Positions 27,289 through 37,620 are shown, counted from the first letter of the stretch. The stretch: DNA of 64,000 bases from Burkholderia sp. IMCC1007 (GCF_027257875.1 NZ_JAPVQY010000007.1:179697-243696); one strand, 5' to 3'. Program-made: numbers and translations. The notes: generated by a model from the letters alone, not told the origin.

Positions 27289-27672
27289 TCAAAGATCTCC
27301 GCGCGCTTCACCGGTTCCCAGCGCGGTCCGCTGGCGGTTGACTTCCGCCCAAAGCTCATCGCTGTCGTCCTCGCGCAGCACGACCATCCAGTCCAGTTGA
27401 TCGTCGGTGACGCCGAAGTAGTCCAGGATTTCCCGCCGAACCGCGTCGATGAACTCCGCGTATTCCGGGGTTGCCTGCGCTTGCGCATGCAACGCGTCGT
27501 AGGCTGCATCGTCCGCGCCGCCGCCGTGTTCATCGATGTAGCGCGAGATCCACTGGTCTCGTTCGTGGTCGTAATCGGCCTCGGCGCGCATCGCTTGCAC
27601 AGCCGTGTAGAAATCCAGTTCGGCAAACGCGGCGATCGCCGCCGTTGTCGCCTCGTCGAATTGAGTCGTCAT
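27289..27672 (-). CDS. Acidic small protein, unknown
   Basis: The 127-residue, Asp/Glu/Ala-rich, mostly helical protein starts MTTQFDEATTAAIAAFAEL. GAGGG lies 8 bases before this ATG; a Met seven codons earlier has no ribosome site. There is no signal peptide. The segment 'ILDYFGVTDDQLDWMVVLRE' resembles a short helical bundle. It might be co-transcribed with the small membrane protein 142 bp downstream. I recognise no family. Confidence 0.65.
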   Translation of the reverse strand: MTTQFDEATTAAIAAFAELDFYTAVQAMRAEADYDHERDQWISRYIDEHGGGADDAAYDALHAQAQATPEYAEFIDAVRREILDYFGVTDDQLDWMVVLREDDSDELWAEVNRQRTALGTGEARGDL

Positions 27673-27957
27673 TGCATCCCTCAAGTTGGTCATCGCACAT
27701 CATCGCACGGGCCGCACCGGGGCAGGTACCGGACGCACCGACGTTGGCCCGTGAACCGCACGAAATGGCCGACTGCCGCTACACGGCACAGCCAGGTTTC
27801 ACGCACTGCACAAAACCCCCAAAACCCGACCTCCCGTCGCTTTCGTTAGAATCGGTCGTCGTCCAAGCAAAAAACGCAGCTTTGCATGAGCGCAGCGGTG
27901 TCCACCACGAATCCCGCTCGCTCTCATTACATGGTTCATCCTTTACCGGAGGCGAAC

Positions 27958-29085
27958 GTGCCAGGATTACTTCCCGATGTCGACCGAGACGGGCTGCTCG
28001 AATATTCGGTGGTGTACACCGATCGGTCGATCAATCATATGTCGCAGCGCTTTCAAGGTGTCATGCGCGACATTTCCGCCGCCCTGAAAAAGGTCTACAA
28101 CGCGAAGGCGGTGGCGATCGTCCCGGGCAGCGGCACGTTCGGCATGGAAGCCGTCGCCCGCCAGTTCGCGACGAACAAGAAGTGCCTGGTCATCCGCAAC
28201 GGCTGGTTCAGCTTCCGCTGGTCGCAGATTTTCGACATGGGCAGCATTCCGTCCGAATCGATCGTGCTGAAGGCGCGTCCCGTCGAATCGGGAAGGCAGT
28301 CCGCCTTTGCGCCGGCCCCGATCGACGAAGTCGTCGCGGCGATTCGCGAACACAAGCCGGATCTCGTCTTCGCGCCGCACGTCGAAACCGCGTCCGGGAT
28401 GATGCTGCCCGACGGCTATATGCGCGCGGTGGCCGACGCCGTGCATGCGGTCGGCGGCATGTTCGTGCTGGATTGCATCGCGTCCGGCACGATCTGGGTC
28501 GACATGGAGGCGAGCGGCGTCGACGTGCTGATCAGCGCGCCGCAAAAGGGCTGGAGCGCATCGCCCGGCTGCGGGCTCGTGATGCTGAGCCCGCTCGCCC
28601 GCGAGCGTATCGATGCGACGACCAGCACGAGCTTCGCATGCGATCTGCGCAAGTGGCTGCAGATCATGGAAGCGTACGAGGACGGCGGCTTCGCGTATCA
28701 CGCGACGATGCCTACGGACAGCCTCGCGACGCTGCGCGACGTCATCAAGGAAACGGAAGCGTACGGCCTCGACAAGGTGAGGGCGGAGCAGCTCGAACTC
28801 GGCACGCGCATCCGCGCGCTGCTGGCCGAAAAGGGTTTCAGGAGCGTCGCGGCGAAGGGCTTCGAAGCACCGGGCGTCGTGGTCTGCTACACGGACGATG
28901 ACGACATCCGGTCCGGCAAGAAATTCGTCGACGTCGGCATGCAGATCGCGGCCGGCGTGCCGCTGCAATGCGACGAGCCGGCGGATTTCAAGACGTTCCG
29001 GATCGGCTTGTTCGGTCTCGACAAACTGAATGATGTCGATGCCGCGGTCGCGAGGTTTGCGAGCGCGCTGGAGCGTGTTCTATAG
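27958..29085 (+). CDS. Class V pyridoxal-phosphate aminotransferase (alanine-glyoxylate / serine-pyruvate type)
   Basis: The 375-residue protein begins MPGLLPDVDRDGLLEYSVVY if the GTG at 27958 is used; it has GGAGG 5 bases upstream, whereas the ATG codons at 27886 and 27931 have no ribosome site. The fold-type I landmarks are the phosphate-binding 'VPGSGTFGMEAVARQ', 'VLDCIASGTIWVDME' with the ring-binding Asp, and the Schiff-base Lys in 'LISAPQKGWSASPGCGLVML'. Members transfer amino groups from alanine, serine or 2-aminoethylphosphonate to pyruvate or glyoxylate. The donor here is unknown. Confidence 0.88.
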   Translation: MPGLLPDVDRDGLLEYSVVYTDRSINHMSQRFQGVMRDISAALKKVYNAKAVAIVPGSGTFGMEAVARQFATNKKCLVIRNGWFSFRWSQIFDMGSIPSESIVLKARPVESGRQSAFAPAPIDEVVAAIREHKPDLVFAPHVETASGMMLPDGYMRAVADAVHAVGGMFVLDCIASGTIWVDMEASGVDVLISAPQKGWSASPGCGLVMLSPLARERIDATTSTSFACDLRKWLQIMEAYEDGGFAYHATMPTDSLATLRDVIKETEAYGLDKVRAEQLELGTRIRALLAEKGFRSVAAKGFEAPGVVVCYTDDDDIRSGKKFVDVGMQIAAGVPLQCDEPADFKTFRIGLFGLDKLNDVDAAVARFASALERVL

Positions 29086-29090
29086 AACGT

Positions 29091-29163
29091 TTCTCTCTGA
29101 AAGAGAGAATGGCGGCGCATGAAGTGGCGAGCCGGGTTGTTCGGCGCCACTGAATGCGCCGCC
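29091..29163. terminator. Two adjacent hairpins between convergent genes
   Basis: First, TTCTCTCT/AGAGAGAA around GAA (29091-29109). Second, a nested stem: GGCGGCGCAT pairs with ATGCGCCGCC, and inside it, past a 3-base internal loop, GTGGCG pairs with CGCCAC (29111-29163). They follow the aminotransferase stop by 5 bases and precede the end of maeB on the other strand. Confidence 0.6.
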
Positions 29164-29302
29164 TGCACTGTGTGACTCGGCGGCTTCCCAGAAAAGCGGC
29201 GAACGCGTTAAAGATCGAGCAGCAACGCTGGAAGTGCCGAACCGAACCCTTCCGGATCCGGCTATCCGCCGCTCGACGAACGACTTTGCCGCGAAGAATC
29301 GA

Positions 29303-31603
29303 TCAGCCGGCCACGTTGCGATTCGCCTGGATCACCGTCAACGCGGTCATGTTGACGATCCGTCGCACGGTGGCGCTCGACGTCAGAATGTTGACCGGCG
29401 CATTCACGCCGAGCAGGAACGGCCCGACCGCGACGTTGCTGCCGGCCTCGGTCTTCAGCAGGTTATAGGCGATGTTCCCCGCATCGACGTTCGGACACAC
29501 GAGCAGGTTCGCCGCGCCCTTCAGCGGCGACATCGGCAGCAGTCGCAAGCGCAGCGCTTCGTCGAGCGCACAATCGCCGTGCATCTCGCCATCCGCCTCG
29601 ATATCCGGCGCCTGCGCGCGAATGATGTCCAGCGCCTTGCGCATCTTCACGCCCGACGCCGCGCTGCCCGACCCGAAGTTCGACCGCGACAGCAACGCAG
29701 CCTTCGGCGTCAGGTTCAGCCATTCCATCTGGCGCGCCGCGGCGATCGTGTATTCCGCGATCTGTTCCGCATCGGGGTTGTCGTTGATGTGCGTATCCAC
29801 CAGCGCCACCGTGCGCTGATTCAGCAACAGGATGTTCATCGCCGCGTAGGTCGACGCATCGGGCTTCTTGCCGATCACTTCGTCGACGAAGCGCAGGTGA
29901 TTGTGATACTCGCCGACGGTCCCGCAGATCATCCCGTCCGCGTCGCCGAGCCGCACCATCATCGCGCCGATCAGCGTCAGCCGACGCCGCATTTCGACGC
30001 GCGCCATCTCCTTCGAAATGCCGTCGCGGCAGCGCAGTTCCCAGTACGTCGTCCAGTATTGCGGGAAGCGTTCGTCGTATTCGGGATTGGTGACTTCGAC
30101 GTCCTCGCCGAGCCGCAGGCGCAAGCCGAACCGCTCGATACGCGCGAGCAGCACTTCCGGACGGCCGACCAGGATCGGGCGCGCGAGCTTCTCGTCGACG
30201 ATGACCTGCACCGCGCGCAGCACGCGCTCGTCTTCGCCTTCGGTGAACACGATGCGCGCGTTGCCGCCGTCACGCACGAGCTGACGCGCGGCCGCGAACA
30301 GCGGCTTCATGAACGCGCCCGAGTGATAGACGAACTGCTGCAACTGCTCGACGTATGCGTCGAGATCCGCGAGCGGGCGCGTCGCCACGCCGCCTTCGAT
30401 CGCCGCCTTGGCCACGGCCGGGGCGATACGCACGATCAGGCGCGGATCGAACGGCTTCGGAATCAGGTATTGCGGACCGAACGACACTTCGTCGCCACCG
30501 TAGGCTGCCGCGACGATGTCGTTCTGCTCTTCCTGAGCAAGGCCGGCGATCGCGTGCACCGCGGCGATTTCCATTTCGCGGGTGATGGTGGTTGCGCCCA
30601 CATCGAGTGCGCCGCGGAAGATGTACGGGAAGCACAGGACGTTGTTGACCTGGTTCGGGAAGTCCGAGCGGCCCGTCGCGATCACGACGTCGTCGCGCGT
30701 CGCATGCGCGAGTTCCGGGAAGATTTCCGGCGTCGGGTTGGCGAGCGCCAGAATCAGCGGACGCGGGCCCATCGCCTTCAGCATCTCGGCGCTCAGGATC
30801 CCGCCGACCGACAGCCCGAGGAACACGTCCGCGCCGCCGATCACATCGGCGAGCTTGCGCGCATCGGTTTCCTGCGCGAAGCGTTCCTTGGCCGGGTCCA
30901 TCAGCGTGGTGCGGCCGCGATAGACGACGCCTTCGATATCGGTCGCCCATACGTTTTCGATCGGCAGCCCGAGGTCGACGAGCAGGTCGAGGCAGGCCAG
31001 TGCCGCGGCGCCGGCGCCCGACGTCACGACCTTCACTTCCTTGATCGACTTGCCGACCACCTTCAGCCCGTTGATGAACGCGGCGGCGACGGTAATCGCG
31101 GTGCCGTGCTGGTCGTCGTGGAAGACGGGGATCTTCATCCGCTCGCGCAGCTTGCGCTCGACGGTGAAGCATTCCGGCGCCTTGATGTCCTCGAGGTTGA
31201 TCCCGCCGAACGTGGGTTCGAGGCCGGCGATGATGTCGACGAGCTTGTCCGGGTCGGTCTCGTTGATCTCGATGTCGAACACGTCGATGCCCGCGAACTT
31301 CTTGAACAGCACGGCCTTGCCTTCCATGACCGGCTTCGACGCGAGCGCGCCGATGTTGCCCAGACCCAGCACCGCGGTGCCGTTGGTGATGACGCCCACC
31401 AGATTCCCGCGGCTCGTGAAGCGGTGCGCGTTCAGCGGCTCGGCGGCGATCGACTCGCAGACGCTCGCGACGCCGGGCGTGTACGCGAGCGCGAGATCGC
31501 GCTGGGTCACGAGCGGCTTGCTGGCGACGACGGAGATCTTCCCCGGGGTCGGAAACTCGTGATAGTCGAACGCTGCCTGTTGCTGAGTCTCTGTCTGTTT
31601 CAT
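29303..31603 (-). CDS. maeB: NADP-dependent malic enzyme, large form with phosphotransacetylase-like domain
   Basis: The 766-residue protein decarboxylates malate to pyruvate with NADP. The N-terminal malic domain shows '[18 protein letters not shown]' with the catalytic Tyr, '[20 protein letters not shown]', the metal ligands in '[13 protein letters not shown]' and 'FHDDQHGTA', and the dinucleotide loop '[16 protein letters not shown]'. From about residue 430 a Pta-like domain follows ('[20 protein letters not shown]', '[20 protein letters not shown]', '[17 protein letters not shown]'), which in such enzymes usually has a regulatory acetyl-CoA-sensing role. I start it at MKQTETQQQ (31603). 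It is divergent from a LysR gene. Confidence 0.97.
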   Translation of the reverse strand: MKQTETQQQAAFDYHEFPTPGKISVVASKPLVTQRDLALAYTPGVASVCESIAAEPLNAHRFTSRGNLVGVITNGTAVLGLGNIGALASKPVMEGKAVLFKKFAGIDVFDIEINETDPDKLVDIIAGLEPTFGGINLEDIKAPECFTVERKLRERMKIPVFHDDQHGTAITVAAAFINGLKVVGKSIKEVKVVTSGAGAAALACLDLLVDLGLPIENVWATDIEGVVYRGRTTLMDPAKERFAQETDARKLADVIGGADVFLGLSVGGILSAEMLKAMGPRPLILALANPTPEIFPELAHATRDDVVIATGRSDFPNQVNNVLCFPYIFRGALDVGATTITREMEIAAVHAIAGLAQEEQNDIVAAAYGGDEVSFGPQYLIPKPFDPRLIVRIAPAVAKAAIEGGVATRPLADLDAYVEQLQQFVYHSGAFMKPLFAAARQLVRDGGNARIVFTEGEDERVLRAVQVIVDEKLARPILVGRPEVLLARIERFGLRLRLGEDVEVTNPEYDERFPQYWTTYWELRCRDGISKEMARVEMRRRLTLIGAMMVRLGDADGMICGTVGEYHNHLRFVDEVIGKKPDASTYAAMNILLLNQRTVALVDTHINDNPDAEQIAEYTIAAARQMEWLNLTPKAALLSRSNFGSGSAASGVKMRKALDIIRAQAPDIEADGEMHGDCALDEALRLRLLPMSPLKGAANLLVCPNVDAGNIAYNLLKTEAGSNVAVGPFLLGVNAPVNILTSSATVRRIVNMTALTVIQANRNVAG

Positions 31604-31725
31604 GTTCTCGGGTCCGGGCGTGCGCGCCAGGCCAGTCCCGACGCGATCCATGAGATGTGATTCTAGGCAGCGGCTATAAGGAGATGATTTTGTTTTACTA
31701 TCGGTCCATCACTTTTTTATGATGC

Positions 31726-32712
31726 ATGGTTGACCAGGCAATGACATTCGACGCGAACGACGTGGTCAGGCGGCTCGGCGCCCGCCTGAAGATGCGCCAC
31801 CTGATGCTGCTGCTGCAGATCCAACAGCACGGGTCGCTGACGCGCGTCGCGGAGCACATGGCCAGCAGCCAGCCGGCGGTGACGAACGCGCTGTCGGAGC
31901 TGGAAAGCATGTTCGGCACGCCGCTGTTCGAGCGTTCGTCGCGCGGCATGCGGCCGACCGCGCTGGGCGCGGTGGTGCTCGAGCGGGCCAAGGCGATGCT
32001 GAAGGATCTCGATCACCTCGCTCGCGAGATGGAGGCGGTCGCGGCCGGCCACGCGGCGCACCTGCATATCGGCGTGATCCCGTTCATTTCGGGCCAGATG
32101 CTGTCGGCGGCGCTCAAGCGGCTGCAATCGCGAATGGAGCGGCGCCTGACGGTGACGATCCACGAAGGCACCAGCGACCAGTTGCTGCTGCAACTGCGCG
32201 ACCACAGCGTCGATCTCGTGATCGGGCGTGCGTCGTCGGCGGTCGATCTGGGGCAGGTGTCGTTCGAGGTGCTGTATCAGCAGCAGCCGCGGATGATCGC
32301 GAGCCGGCGGCTCGCCGCGAAACTGGCCCGCACGCGGCTCGACTGGGAGAAGCTGCACGCGCTGGACTGGATTCTCGGCGCGCCGCACACGCCGATGCGC
32401 GAGCAGGTGGCCGACCTGTTTCTGTCGGCGGGCATTGCGCCGCCGGTGCCGATCGTCGAAAGCTACTCGTCGAAGCTGATCGGCGAGATGATCGCGTCGA
32501 GCGACGAGGCCGTGTCGATCGTGCCGGCCGATATCGCGGAGGAACTGGTGCGCATCGCCGGCGTCGCGATCGTGCCTTACTCGCTGATCTGGACGCTGCC
32601 GCCGATCGCGCTGTTCACGCGCTCCGCCGAATCGCATTCGCCGGCGCGGGATCTGCTCGTTCAGGCGCTGCGCGAGATCTGCAAGGAGACCTATGTCGAC
32701 GTGCCGCGATAG
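31726..32712 (+). CDS. LysR-family regulator (GbpR-like)
   Basis: The 328-residue protein has 'MRHLMLLLQIQQHGSLTRVA' and 'SSQPAVTNALSELESMFGTP' in the N-terminal HTH, then 'LHIGVIPFISGQMLSAALKR' opening the effector domain. The KMRHLMLL wording is typical of the GbpR/PcaQ-like LysR group. Its start may instead be the ATG at 31741, which has a weak AGG upstream. It lies 122 bases from the maeB start, divergently, and 320 bases ahead of the carnitine operon on the same strand; either could be a target. Confidence 0.88.
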   Translation: MVDQAMTFDANDVVRRLGARLKMRHLMLLLQIQQHGSLTRVAEHMASSQPAVTNALSELESMFGTPLFERSSRGMRPTALGAVVLERAKAMLKDLDHLAREMEAVAAGHAAHLHIGVIPFISGQMLSAALKRLQSRMERRLTVTIHEGTSDQLLLQLRDHSVDLVIGRASSAVDLGQVSFEVLYQQQPRMIASRRLAAKLARTRLDWEKLHALDWILGAPHTPMREQVADLFLSAGIAPPVPIVESYSSKLIGEMIASSDEAVSIVPADIAEELVRIAGVAIVPYSLIWTLPPIALFTRSAESHSPARDLLVQALREICKETYVDVPR

Positions 32713-33035
32713 CGCTCGGTCGCCGGTGCGTGCGTGCCGTTACGCTCGCGCGCTCGCTGAACCGGACGCCGCATTCCATCCGCCCGCACTCCCGCTCCGG
32801 AGCGGCAACGCCCACGCCGCATCCGGACAAACCCGTCCCCGCCGACGGTCGTCTCAAACGCCCGTCACACAAGCCATAGCCCGTTCGTAGTGGTTTCCAC
32901 CCATAGTCGCAAATAGTCAAGAACAGGTCGCCGCCGGTCGTCTTGCGACCAATATGGCTCGTTACTTTTACTCCCACGATGCAGGCCGGGACGCACTCCG
33001 CGCACCGTTGCACATCGGTCCAACCGGGAGAAACC
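32713..33035. promoter_or_regulatory. Leader of the carnitine operon with candidate operators
   Basis: In this 323-base gap ATAGTC occurs twice in direct repeat with a 10-base period (32903-32908 and 32913-32918), and GGTCG-TCTTG-CGACC forms an inverted repeat at 32936-32950. One-turn direct repeats suit an AraC-type activator. Carnitine regulators in pseudomonads are of the GlxA/AraC type. Confidence 0.35.
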
Positions 33036-33989
33036 ATGAAGTCGACAAAGATCGCCGCGTTCGTCGCGGCCGTGCTGGCGACCGGCGCATTCGCGACCGT
33101 GGCGCAGGCCGAAACGGATGCCGCGACCTGCCGCAACGTACGCTTCGCGGATATCGGCTGGACCGACATCACGTCCACCACGGCGCTCGCGTCGACGGTG
33201 TTCGAAGGGCTCGGCTACAAGCCGACGACGACCATCGCGTCGGTGCCGATCTCGTTCGCCGGCCTGAAGAGCAAGCAGCTCGACGTGTCGCTCGGCTACT
33301 GGTGGCCGGTGCAGCAAAAGCAGCTTCAACCGTTCCTCGACAGCAAGTCGATCAACGTCGTCGAACCGCCGAACCTGTCGGGCGCGAAGGCGACGCTCGC
33401 GGTGCCGAGCTACGCATACCAGGCCGGCCTGAAGACCTTCGAGGACATCGCGAAACACCGCGCGGAGCTCGACGGCAAGATCTACGGGATCGAGCCGGGC
33501 AGCAGCGCGAACGCGACGATCCAGAAGATGATCGACACGAACCAGTACGGGCTCGGCGGCTTCAAGCTGGTCGAATCGAGCGAGGCGGGGATGCTCGTCA
33601 CGGTCGAGCGCGCGATCCGCGAGAAGAAGTGGGTCGTGTTCCTCGGCTGGGAACCGCATCCGATGAACATCCAGATCAGCATGAACTACCTGTCCGGCGG
33701 CGACGCGTCGTTCGGTCCGAACTACGGCGAAGCGCGCGTGTACACGCTGACCGCGCCCGACTTCATCTCGCGCTGCCCGAATGCCGGCAAGCTGGTCGAG
33801 AACCTGCGTTTCTCGACGCAGCTCGAGAACCAGCTGATGCAGTCGGTGATGAACAAGACGAAACCGGCCGACGCCGCGAAGGCGTATCTGAAGAAGAATC
33901 CGCAGGTGCTCGACGCGTGGCTCGCCGGCGTCAAGACGTTCGACGGCAAGGACGGGTTGCCCGCCGTGAAGGCTTATCTCGGCCTGTAA
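33036..33989 (+). CDS. caiX: Carnitine/quaternary-amine ABC transporter binding protein
   Basis: The 317-residue protein has a signal peptide (cut near AQAET) and belongs to the OpuAC-like glycine-betaine/choline/carnitine binding family: '[20 protein letters not shown]', '[20 protein letters not shown]', '[17 protein letters not shown]', and '[13 protein letters not shown]' with the Trp cage for trimethylammonium. In pseudomonads CaiX captures carnitine and hands it to a shared betaine ABC permease, and caiX heads the cdh operon. The gene order here is the same. CGGGAG precedes the ATG at 33036. Confidence 0.92.
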   Translation: MKSTKIAAFVAAVLATGAFATVAQAETDAATCRNVRFADIGWTDITSTTALASTVFEGLGYKPTTTIASVPISFAGLKSKQLDVSLGYWWPVQQKQLQPFLDSKSINVVEPPNLSGAKATLAVPSYAYQAGLKTFEDIAKHRAELDGKIYGIEPGSSANATIQKMIDTNQYGLGGFKLVESSEAGMLVTVERAIREKKWVVFLGWEPHPMNIQISMNYLSGGDASFGPNYGEARVYTLTAPDFISRCPNAGKLVENLRFSTQLENQLMQSVMNKTKPADAAKAYLKKNPQVLDAWLAGVKTFDGKDGLPAVKAYLGL

Positions 33990-33997
33990 CGGCCCGT

Positions 33998-34021
33998 GCG
34001 CGCCGCATGTATGCGGCGCGC
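33998..34021 (+). other. Intercistronic hairpin between caiX and cdhC
   Basis: GCGCGCCGCAT and ATGCGGCGCGC are perfect inverted repeats 2 bases apart, 8 bases after the caiX stop. No T tract follows. Such a stem can shield the 3' end of the upstream message, giving more binding protein than downstream enzymes. Confidence 0.6.
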
Positions 34022-34089
34022 AGCGACGAATCATCTGCAGTACGACGGAAATCGAGCGACACCATTCGAATCAAGCGAGGGCTCACAGC

Positions 34090-35019
34090 ATGAACCACGA
34101 AGTCATCATCACCTGCGCCGTTACCGGTGCGGGCGACACGGTCGGCAAGCATCCGGCGATTCCGGTCACGCCGAAGGAAATCGCGGCCGCCGCGATCGAA
34201 GCGGCGAAGGCCGGCGCGACGGTCGCGCACTGCCACGTGCGCGATCCGCAGACGGGCCGCGGCAGCCGCGATCCGAACCTGTACCGCGAGGTGGTCGATC
34301 GCATTCGCTCGGCCGACGTCGACGTGATCATCAACCTGACGGCCGGCATGGGCGGCGATCTGGAAATCGGCCCGGGCGAAGATCCGATGCGCTTCGGCAA
34401 GGGCACCGATCTCGTCGGCGGCCTCACGCGCCTCGCGCACGTCGAGGAACTGCTGCCGGAAATCTGCACGCTCGACTGCGGCACGCTGAATTTCGGCGAC
34501 GGCGACTACATCTACGTGTCGACGCCCGCGCAACTGCGCGCCGGTGCGAAGCGCATCCAGGAGCTCGGCGTGAAGCCGGAGCTGGAAATCTTCGATACGG
34601 GCCATCTGTGGTTCGCGAAGCAATTGCTGAAGGAAGGACTGCTCGACGATCCGCCGCTGTTCCAGCTGTGCCTCGGCATTCCTTGGGGCGCGCCGGCCGA
34701 CACCGGCACGATGAAGGCGATGGTCGACAACCTGCCGCCGGGCGCGCACTGGGCCGGCTTCGGGATCGGCCGCATGCAGATGCCGATGGTCGCGCAGGCG
34801 ATGCTGCTCGGGGGCCACGTGCGCGTGGGTCTCGAAGACAACATCTGGCTCGATCGCGGCGTGCATGCGACCAACGGCACGCTCGTCGAGCGCGCACGGG
34901 AAATCATCGAACGGCTCGGCGGCCGCGTGCTGACGCCGGCCGAAGGGCGTCGCAAGCTCGGCCTGCCGACGCGCGGCGAGCGTCCGCTCGAACGCCGCGC
35001 GGTGACCGAATTCGCGTGA
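34090..35019 (+). CDS. cdhC: 3-dehydrocarnitine cleavage enzyme (BKACE family)
   Basis: The 309-residue beta-keto acid cleavage enzyme (BKACE, formerly DUF849) uses Zn and acetyl-CoA to cleave 3-dehydrocarnitine, giving acetoacetate and betainyl-CoA. Key parts are '[20 protein letters not shown]', the Zn-binding '[12 protein letters not shown]' (HxH), 'NLTAGMGGD', '[14 protein letters not shown]' and '[16 protein letters not shown]'. It directly follows caiX and precedes the carnitine dehydrogenase, which fixes the substrate among the many BKACE types. Confidence 0.92.
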   Translation: MNHEVIITCAVTGAGDTVGKHPAIPVTPKEIAAAAIEAAKAGATVAHCHVRDPQTGRGSRDPNLYREVVDRIRSADVDVIINLTAGMGGDLEIGPGEDPMRFGKGTDLVGGLTRLAHVEELLPEICTLDCGTLNFGDGDYIYVSTPAQLRAGAKRIQELGVKPELEIFDTGHLWFAKQLLKEGLLDDPPLFQLCLGIPWGAPADTGTMKAMVDNLPPGAHWAGFGIGRMQMPMVAQAMLLGGHVRVGLEDNIWLDRGVHATNGTLVERAREIIERLGGRVLTPAEGRRKLGLPTRGERPLERRAVTEFA

Positions 35020-35107
35020 GCGTTTGCAACTGATCCAGCTTTATTGCGGCGGCGCGCGCACGAGCGCGGCCGCCGTCCGATTCCCCTGATTTGAAGGATG
35101 CGTTGAC

Positions 35108-36073
35108 ATGGCTTTGAAGACCGACATCAAGACGTTCGCCGCGATCGGCACCGGCGTGATCGGCAGCGGGTGGATTTGCCGTGCGCTCGCGCACGGCCTG
35201 GACGTGGTCGTATGGGATCCGGCGCCGGGCGCGGAAGCGCGGCTGCGCGCGAACGTCGCGAATGCATGGCCTGCGCTCGAGCGCGTCGGCCTCGCGCCGG
35301 GCGCCGACCCTGGGCGGCTGCGCTTCGCGTCGACGATCGAGGCCTGCGTCGCCGACGCCGACTTCATCCAGGAAAGCGCGCCGGAGCGCGAGACGCTGAA
35401 GCTCGAACTGCACGAACAGATCAGCCGCGCGGCGAAGCCCGACGCGATCATCGCGTCGTCGACGTCGGGGCTGCTGCCGACCGACTTCTACGCGCGGGCG
35501 ACGCATCCGGAGCGCTGCGTGGTCGGCCATCCGTTCAATCCGGTCTACCTGCTGCCGCTCGTCGAGGTGCTCGGCGGCGCTCGCACGTCGCCGGAAGCCG
35601 TGGAAGCGGCGATGGAGATCTATCGCACGCTCGGCATGCGGCCGCTGCACGTGCGCAAGGAAGTGCCGGGCTTCATCGCGGACCGCTTGCTCGAAGCGTT
35701 GTGGCGCGAGGCGCTGCATCTCGTCAACGAAGGCGTCGCGACGACCGGCGAGATCGACGACGCGATCCGTTTCGGCGCGGGCATCCGCTGGTCGTTCATG
35801 GGCACGTTCCTGACCTACACGCTGGCCGGCGGCGACGCAGGCATGCGACACTTCATGCAGCAGTTCGGCCCCGCGCTCGAACTGCCGTGGACGAAGCTGG
35901 TCGCGCCGAAGCTCACCGACGAACTGATCGACAGCGTCGTCGAAGGCACGAGCGCGCAGCAAGGCACGCGCAGCATCAAGGAACTCGAGCGCTATCGCGA
36001 CGAGTGCATTACCGAGGTGCTGAAGGCGATCGCCGCGGTGAAGGCGCGGCACGGGATGCGATTCGAGGACTGA
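35108..36073 (+). CDS. cdhA: L-carnitine dehydrogenase
   Basis: The 321-residue protein is of the 3-hydroxyacyl-CoA dehydrogenase superfamily. Its Rossmann start is '[20 protein letters not shown]'. '[20 protein letters not shown]', '[19 protein letters not shown]', the catalytic His in '[20 protein letters not shown]' and '[20 protein letters not shown]' follow. It oxidises carnitine to 3-dehydrocarnitine with NAD. In some bacteria the dehydrogenase and the thioesterase are one fused protein; here the thioesterase is separate, 4 bases downstream. Confidence 0.94.
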   Translation: MALKTDIKTFAAIGTGVIGSGWICRALAHGLDVVVWDPAPGAEARLRANVANAWPALERVGLAPGADPGRLRFASTIEACVADADFIQESAPERETLKLELHEQISRAAKPDAIIASSTSGLLPTDFYARATHPERCVVGHPFNPVYLLPLVEVLGGARTSPEAVEAAMEIYRTLGMRPLHVRKEVPGFIADRLLEALWREALHLVNEGVATTGEIDDAIRFGAGIRWSFMGTFLTYTLAGGDAGMRHFMQQFGPALELPWTKLVAPKLTDELIDSVVEGTSAQQGTRSIKELERYRDECITEVLKAIAAVKARHGMRFED

Positions 36074-36077
36074 CAAC

Positions 36078-36566
36078 ATGACCGGCGATACCCCGCTGAC
36101 GATCTACCGCGACGTCGTACGGCCCGAGTGGGTCGACTACAACGGCCATCTGCGCGATGCGTTCTATCTGCTGATCTTCAGCTTCGCGACCGATGCGCTG
36201 CTGGACCGCATCGGTCTCGACGACGCCGCGCGTCGCGAGCGGGGCCGCTCGGTCTATACGCTCGAAGCGCATGTGAACTATCTGCAGGAGATCAAGGAAG
36301 GCACGCACGTGCGCGTCGATGCGCGGATGTTCGCGCATGACGCGAAGCGGCTGCACCTGTATCTCGAACTGTTCGCGGACGGGCGCGACGGCGCGGTGTC
36401 GGCGAGCGAGCAGATGATGCTGCACGTCGACACGCGCGACGGCGCGAAATCGGCGCCGTTCGACGACGACGTCGCCGCGCGCGTGGCCGAGCTTCACGCG
36501 TTGCAGCGCGATTGCGCGGCGCCCGCGTATGCGGGCCGCGTGATCGGCCTGCCGCCGCGCCGTTGA
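36078..36566 (+). CDS. cdhB: Betainyl-CoA thioesterase
   Basis: The 162-residue hot-dog fold (4HBT-type) protein starts MTGDTPLTIYRDVVRPEWVD. The family motif 'WVDYNGHLRDAFYLLIFSFA' contains the catalytic Asp near the N-terminus, and 'SVYTLEAHVNYLQEIKEGTH' is the second conserved block. It would hydrolyse betainyl-CoA to glycine betaine and CoA, completing the conversion of carnitine to betaine. It begins 4 bases after the cdhA stop, so translation is probably coupled. Confidence 0.9.
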   Translation: MTGDTPLTIYRDVVRPEWVDYNGHLRDAFYLLIFSFATDALLDRIGLDDAARRERGRSVYTLEAHVNYLQEIKEGTHVRVDARMFAHDAKRLHLYLELFADGRDGAVSASEQMMLHVDTRDGAKSAPFDDDVAARVAELHALQRDCAAPAYAGRVIGLPPRR

Positions 36567-36586
36567 TTTCGCCGGCAGCGCGCCCG

Positions 36587-37549
36587 ATGCTCGAACCGGA
36601 AATCGCCGCGTTCGTCGCGGCTGTCGATGCGGCGTATCCGGCCGATATCGCGGCGCGCTCGCCCGACGAACAGCGCCGCCTCTACGATCGCTTCGCCGCC
36701 GCATGGACGCCCGCCGCGTTGCCGGCCGGCGTCGTACAGCACGATGCGGTGTGGCACGCGCCGGACGGACGCGCGATCGCACTGCGGCGTCATGCGCGCG
36801 CGCACGGTGCGCCGCGTGGCACCGTGCTGTTCTTTCATGGCGGCGGCTTCGTCGTCGGCTCGCTCGACAGTCACACGCTGATCACCGCGCAACTCGCCGC
36901 CGACACGGGGCTGGCCGTGATCGCGGTCGACTACCGGCTCGCGCCCGAGCATTGCGTACCGGCCGCACTCGAGGATTGCCTGGCCGTCACGCGCGCCGCG
37001 CGCGACGCATCGCACTGGCCGTTCGACGCCTGCGCACGACCGCTGACGCTCGCGGGCGACAGCGCGGGCGGCAATCTCGCGGCAGCGGTCGCAACCGCGC
37101 TGCGCGATGCGAATGAAGGGAGCGTCGACGGCATCGCGCTCGTCTATCCGCTGCTCGGGCTCGAACCGCAATCACCCGCGCGCGAAACGGAAGCCCACGC
37201 GCCGATGCTGACGCTCGACGACGTGCATCGCTATCGCGCGTTGTACTGGGGTGACGTGGATGCGGATGCCCCCGCGTCGAACGACGATCCGCTGCTGCGT
37301 GCATCGGTGCCGCTTGCCGCATCGCGTTTCGACGCGTTGCCGCCCGTGCTCGCGATCGGCGCGGAGCACGATCCGCTGCGCGACGATGCGCGCGTGTACG
37401 TCGAACGGATTCGTGCGGCCGGCGGCGCCGCGCGTTACTGGATGGGGCAGGGGCTCGTGCACGGCTGCTGGCGCGCGCTCGGCACCAGCCCGCAGGTGGC
37501 GCGCATGCACCGGATGGTCGGCGCGTTCCTGCTTGCCCCTCGCGGATGA
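36587..37549 (+). CDS. hocS: HSL-family esterase, probable short-chain acylcarnitine hydrolase
   Basis: The 320-residue alpha/beta hydrolase carries the hormone-sensitive-lipase oxyanion motif 'VLFFHGGGFVVGS' and the nucleophile 'LAGDSAGGNLAAA'. The acid lies in 'LAIGAEHDPLRDDA' and the His in 'GQGLVHGCWRAL'. As the last gene of the carnitine operon it occupies the position of hocS in pseudomonads, whose product releases carnitine from short-chain acylcarnitines. I chose the ATG at 36587 (MLEPEIAAF). Gene naming rests on position and family. Confidence 0.82.
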   Translation: MLEPEIAAFVAAVDAAYPADIAARSPDEQRRLYDRFAAAWTPAALPAGVVQHDAVWHAPDGRAIALRRHARAHGAPRGTVLFFHGGGFVVGSLDSHTLITAQLAADTGLAVIAVDYRLAPEHCVPAALEDCLAVTRAARDASHWPFDACARPLTLAGDSAGGNLAAAVATALRDANEGSVDGIALVYPLLGLEPQSPARETEAHAPMLTLDDVHRYRALYWGDVDADAPASNDDPLLRASVPLAASRFDALPPVLAIGAEHDPLRDDARVYVERIRAAGGAARYWMGQGLVHGCWRALGTSPQVARMHRMVGAFLLAPRG

Positions 37550-37595
37550 CCGGGCGCTCACGCCCGATCGCCCTATTTCCCTGAATACGAAAAAG

Positions 37596-37620
37596 CGCCC
37601 GGACGCGATGCGCCCGGGCG
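37596..37620 (-). terminator. Second (distal) terminator of the DUF4148 gene
   Basis: CGCCCGG and CCGGGCG pair around an 11-base loop. Read on the minus strand the stem is followed by GCTTTTTCG. It could also help stop the plus-strand carnitine transcript. Confidence 0.6.

Noticed and set aside
29234..31660. An 808-codon plus-strand open frame
   Set aside because: It mirrors maeB on the other strand; the maeB frame has full-length homology and this one has none.
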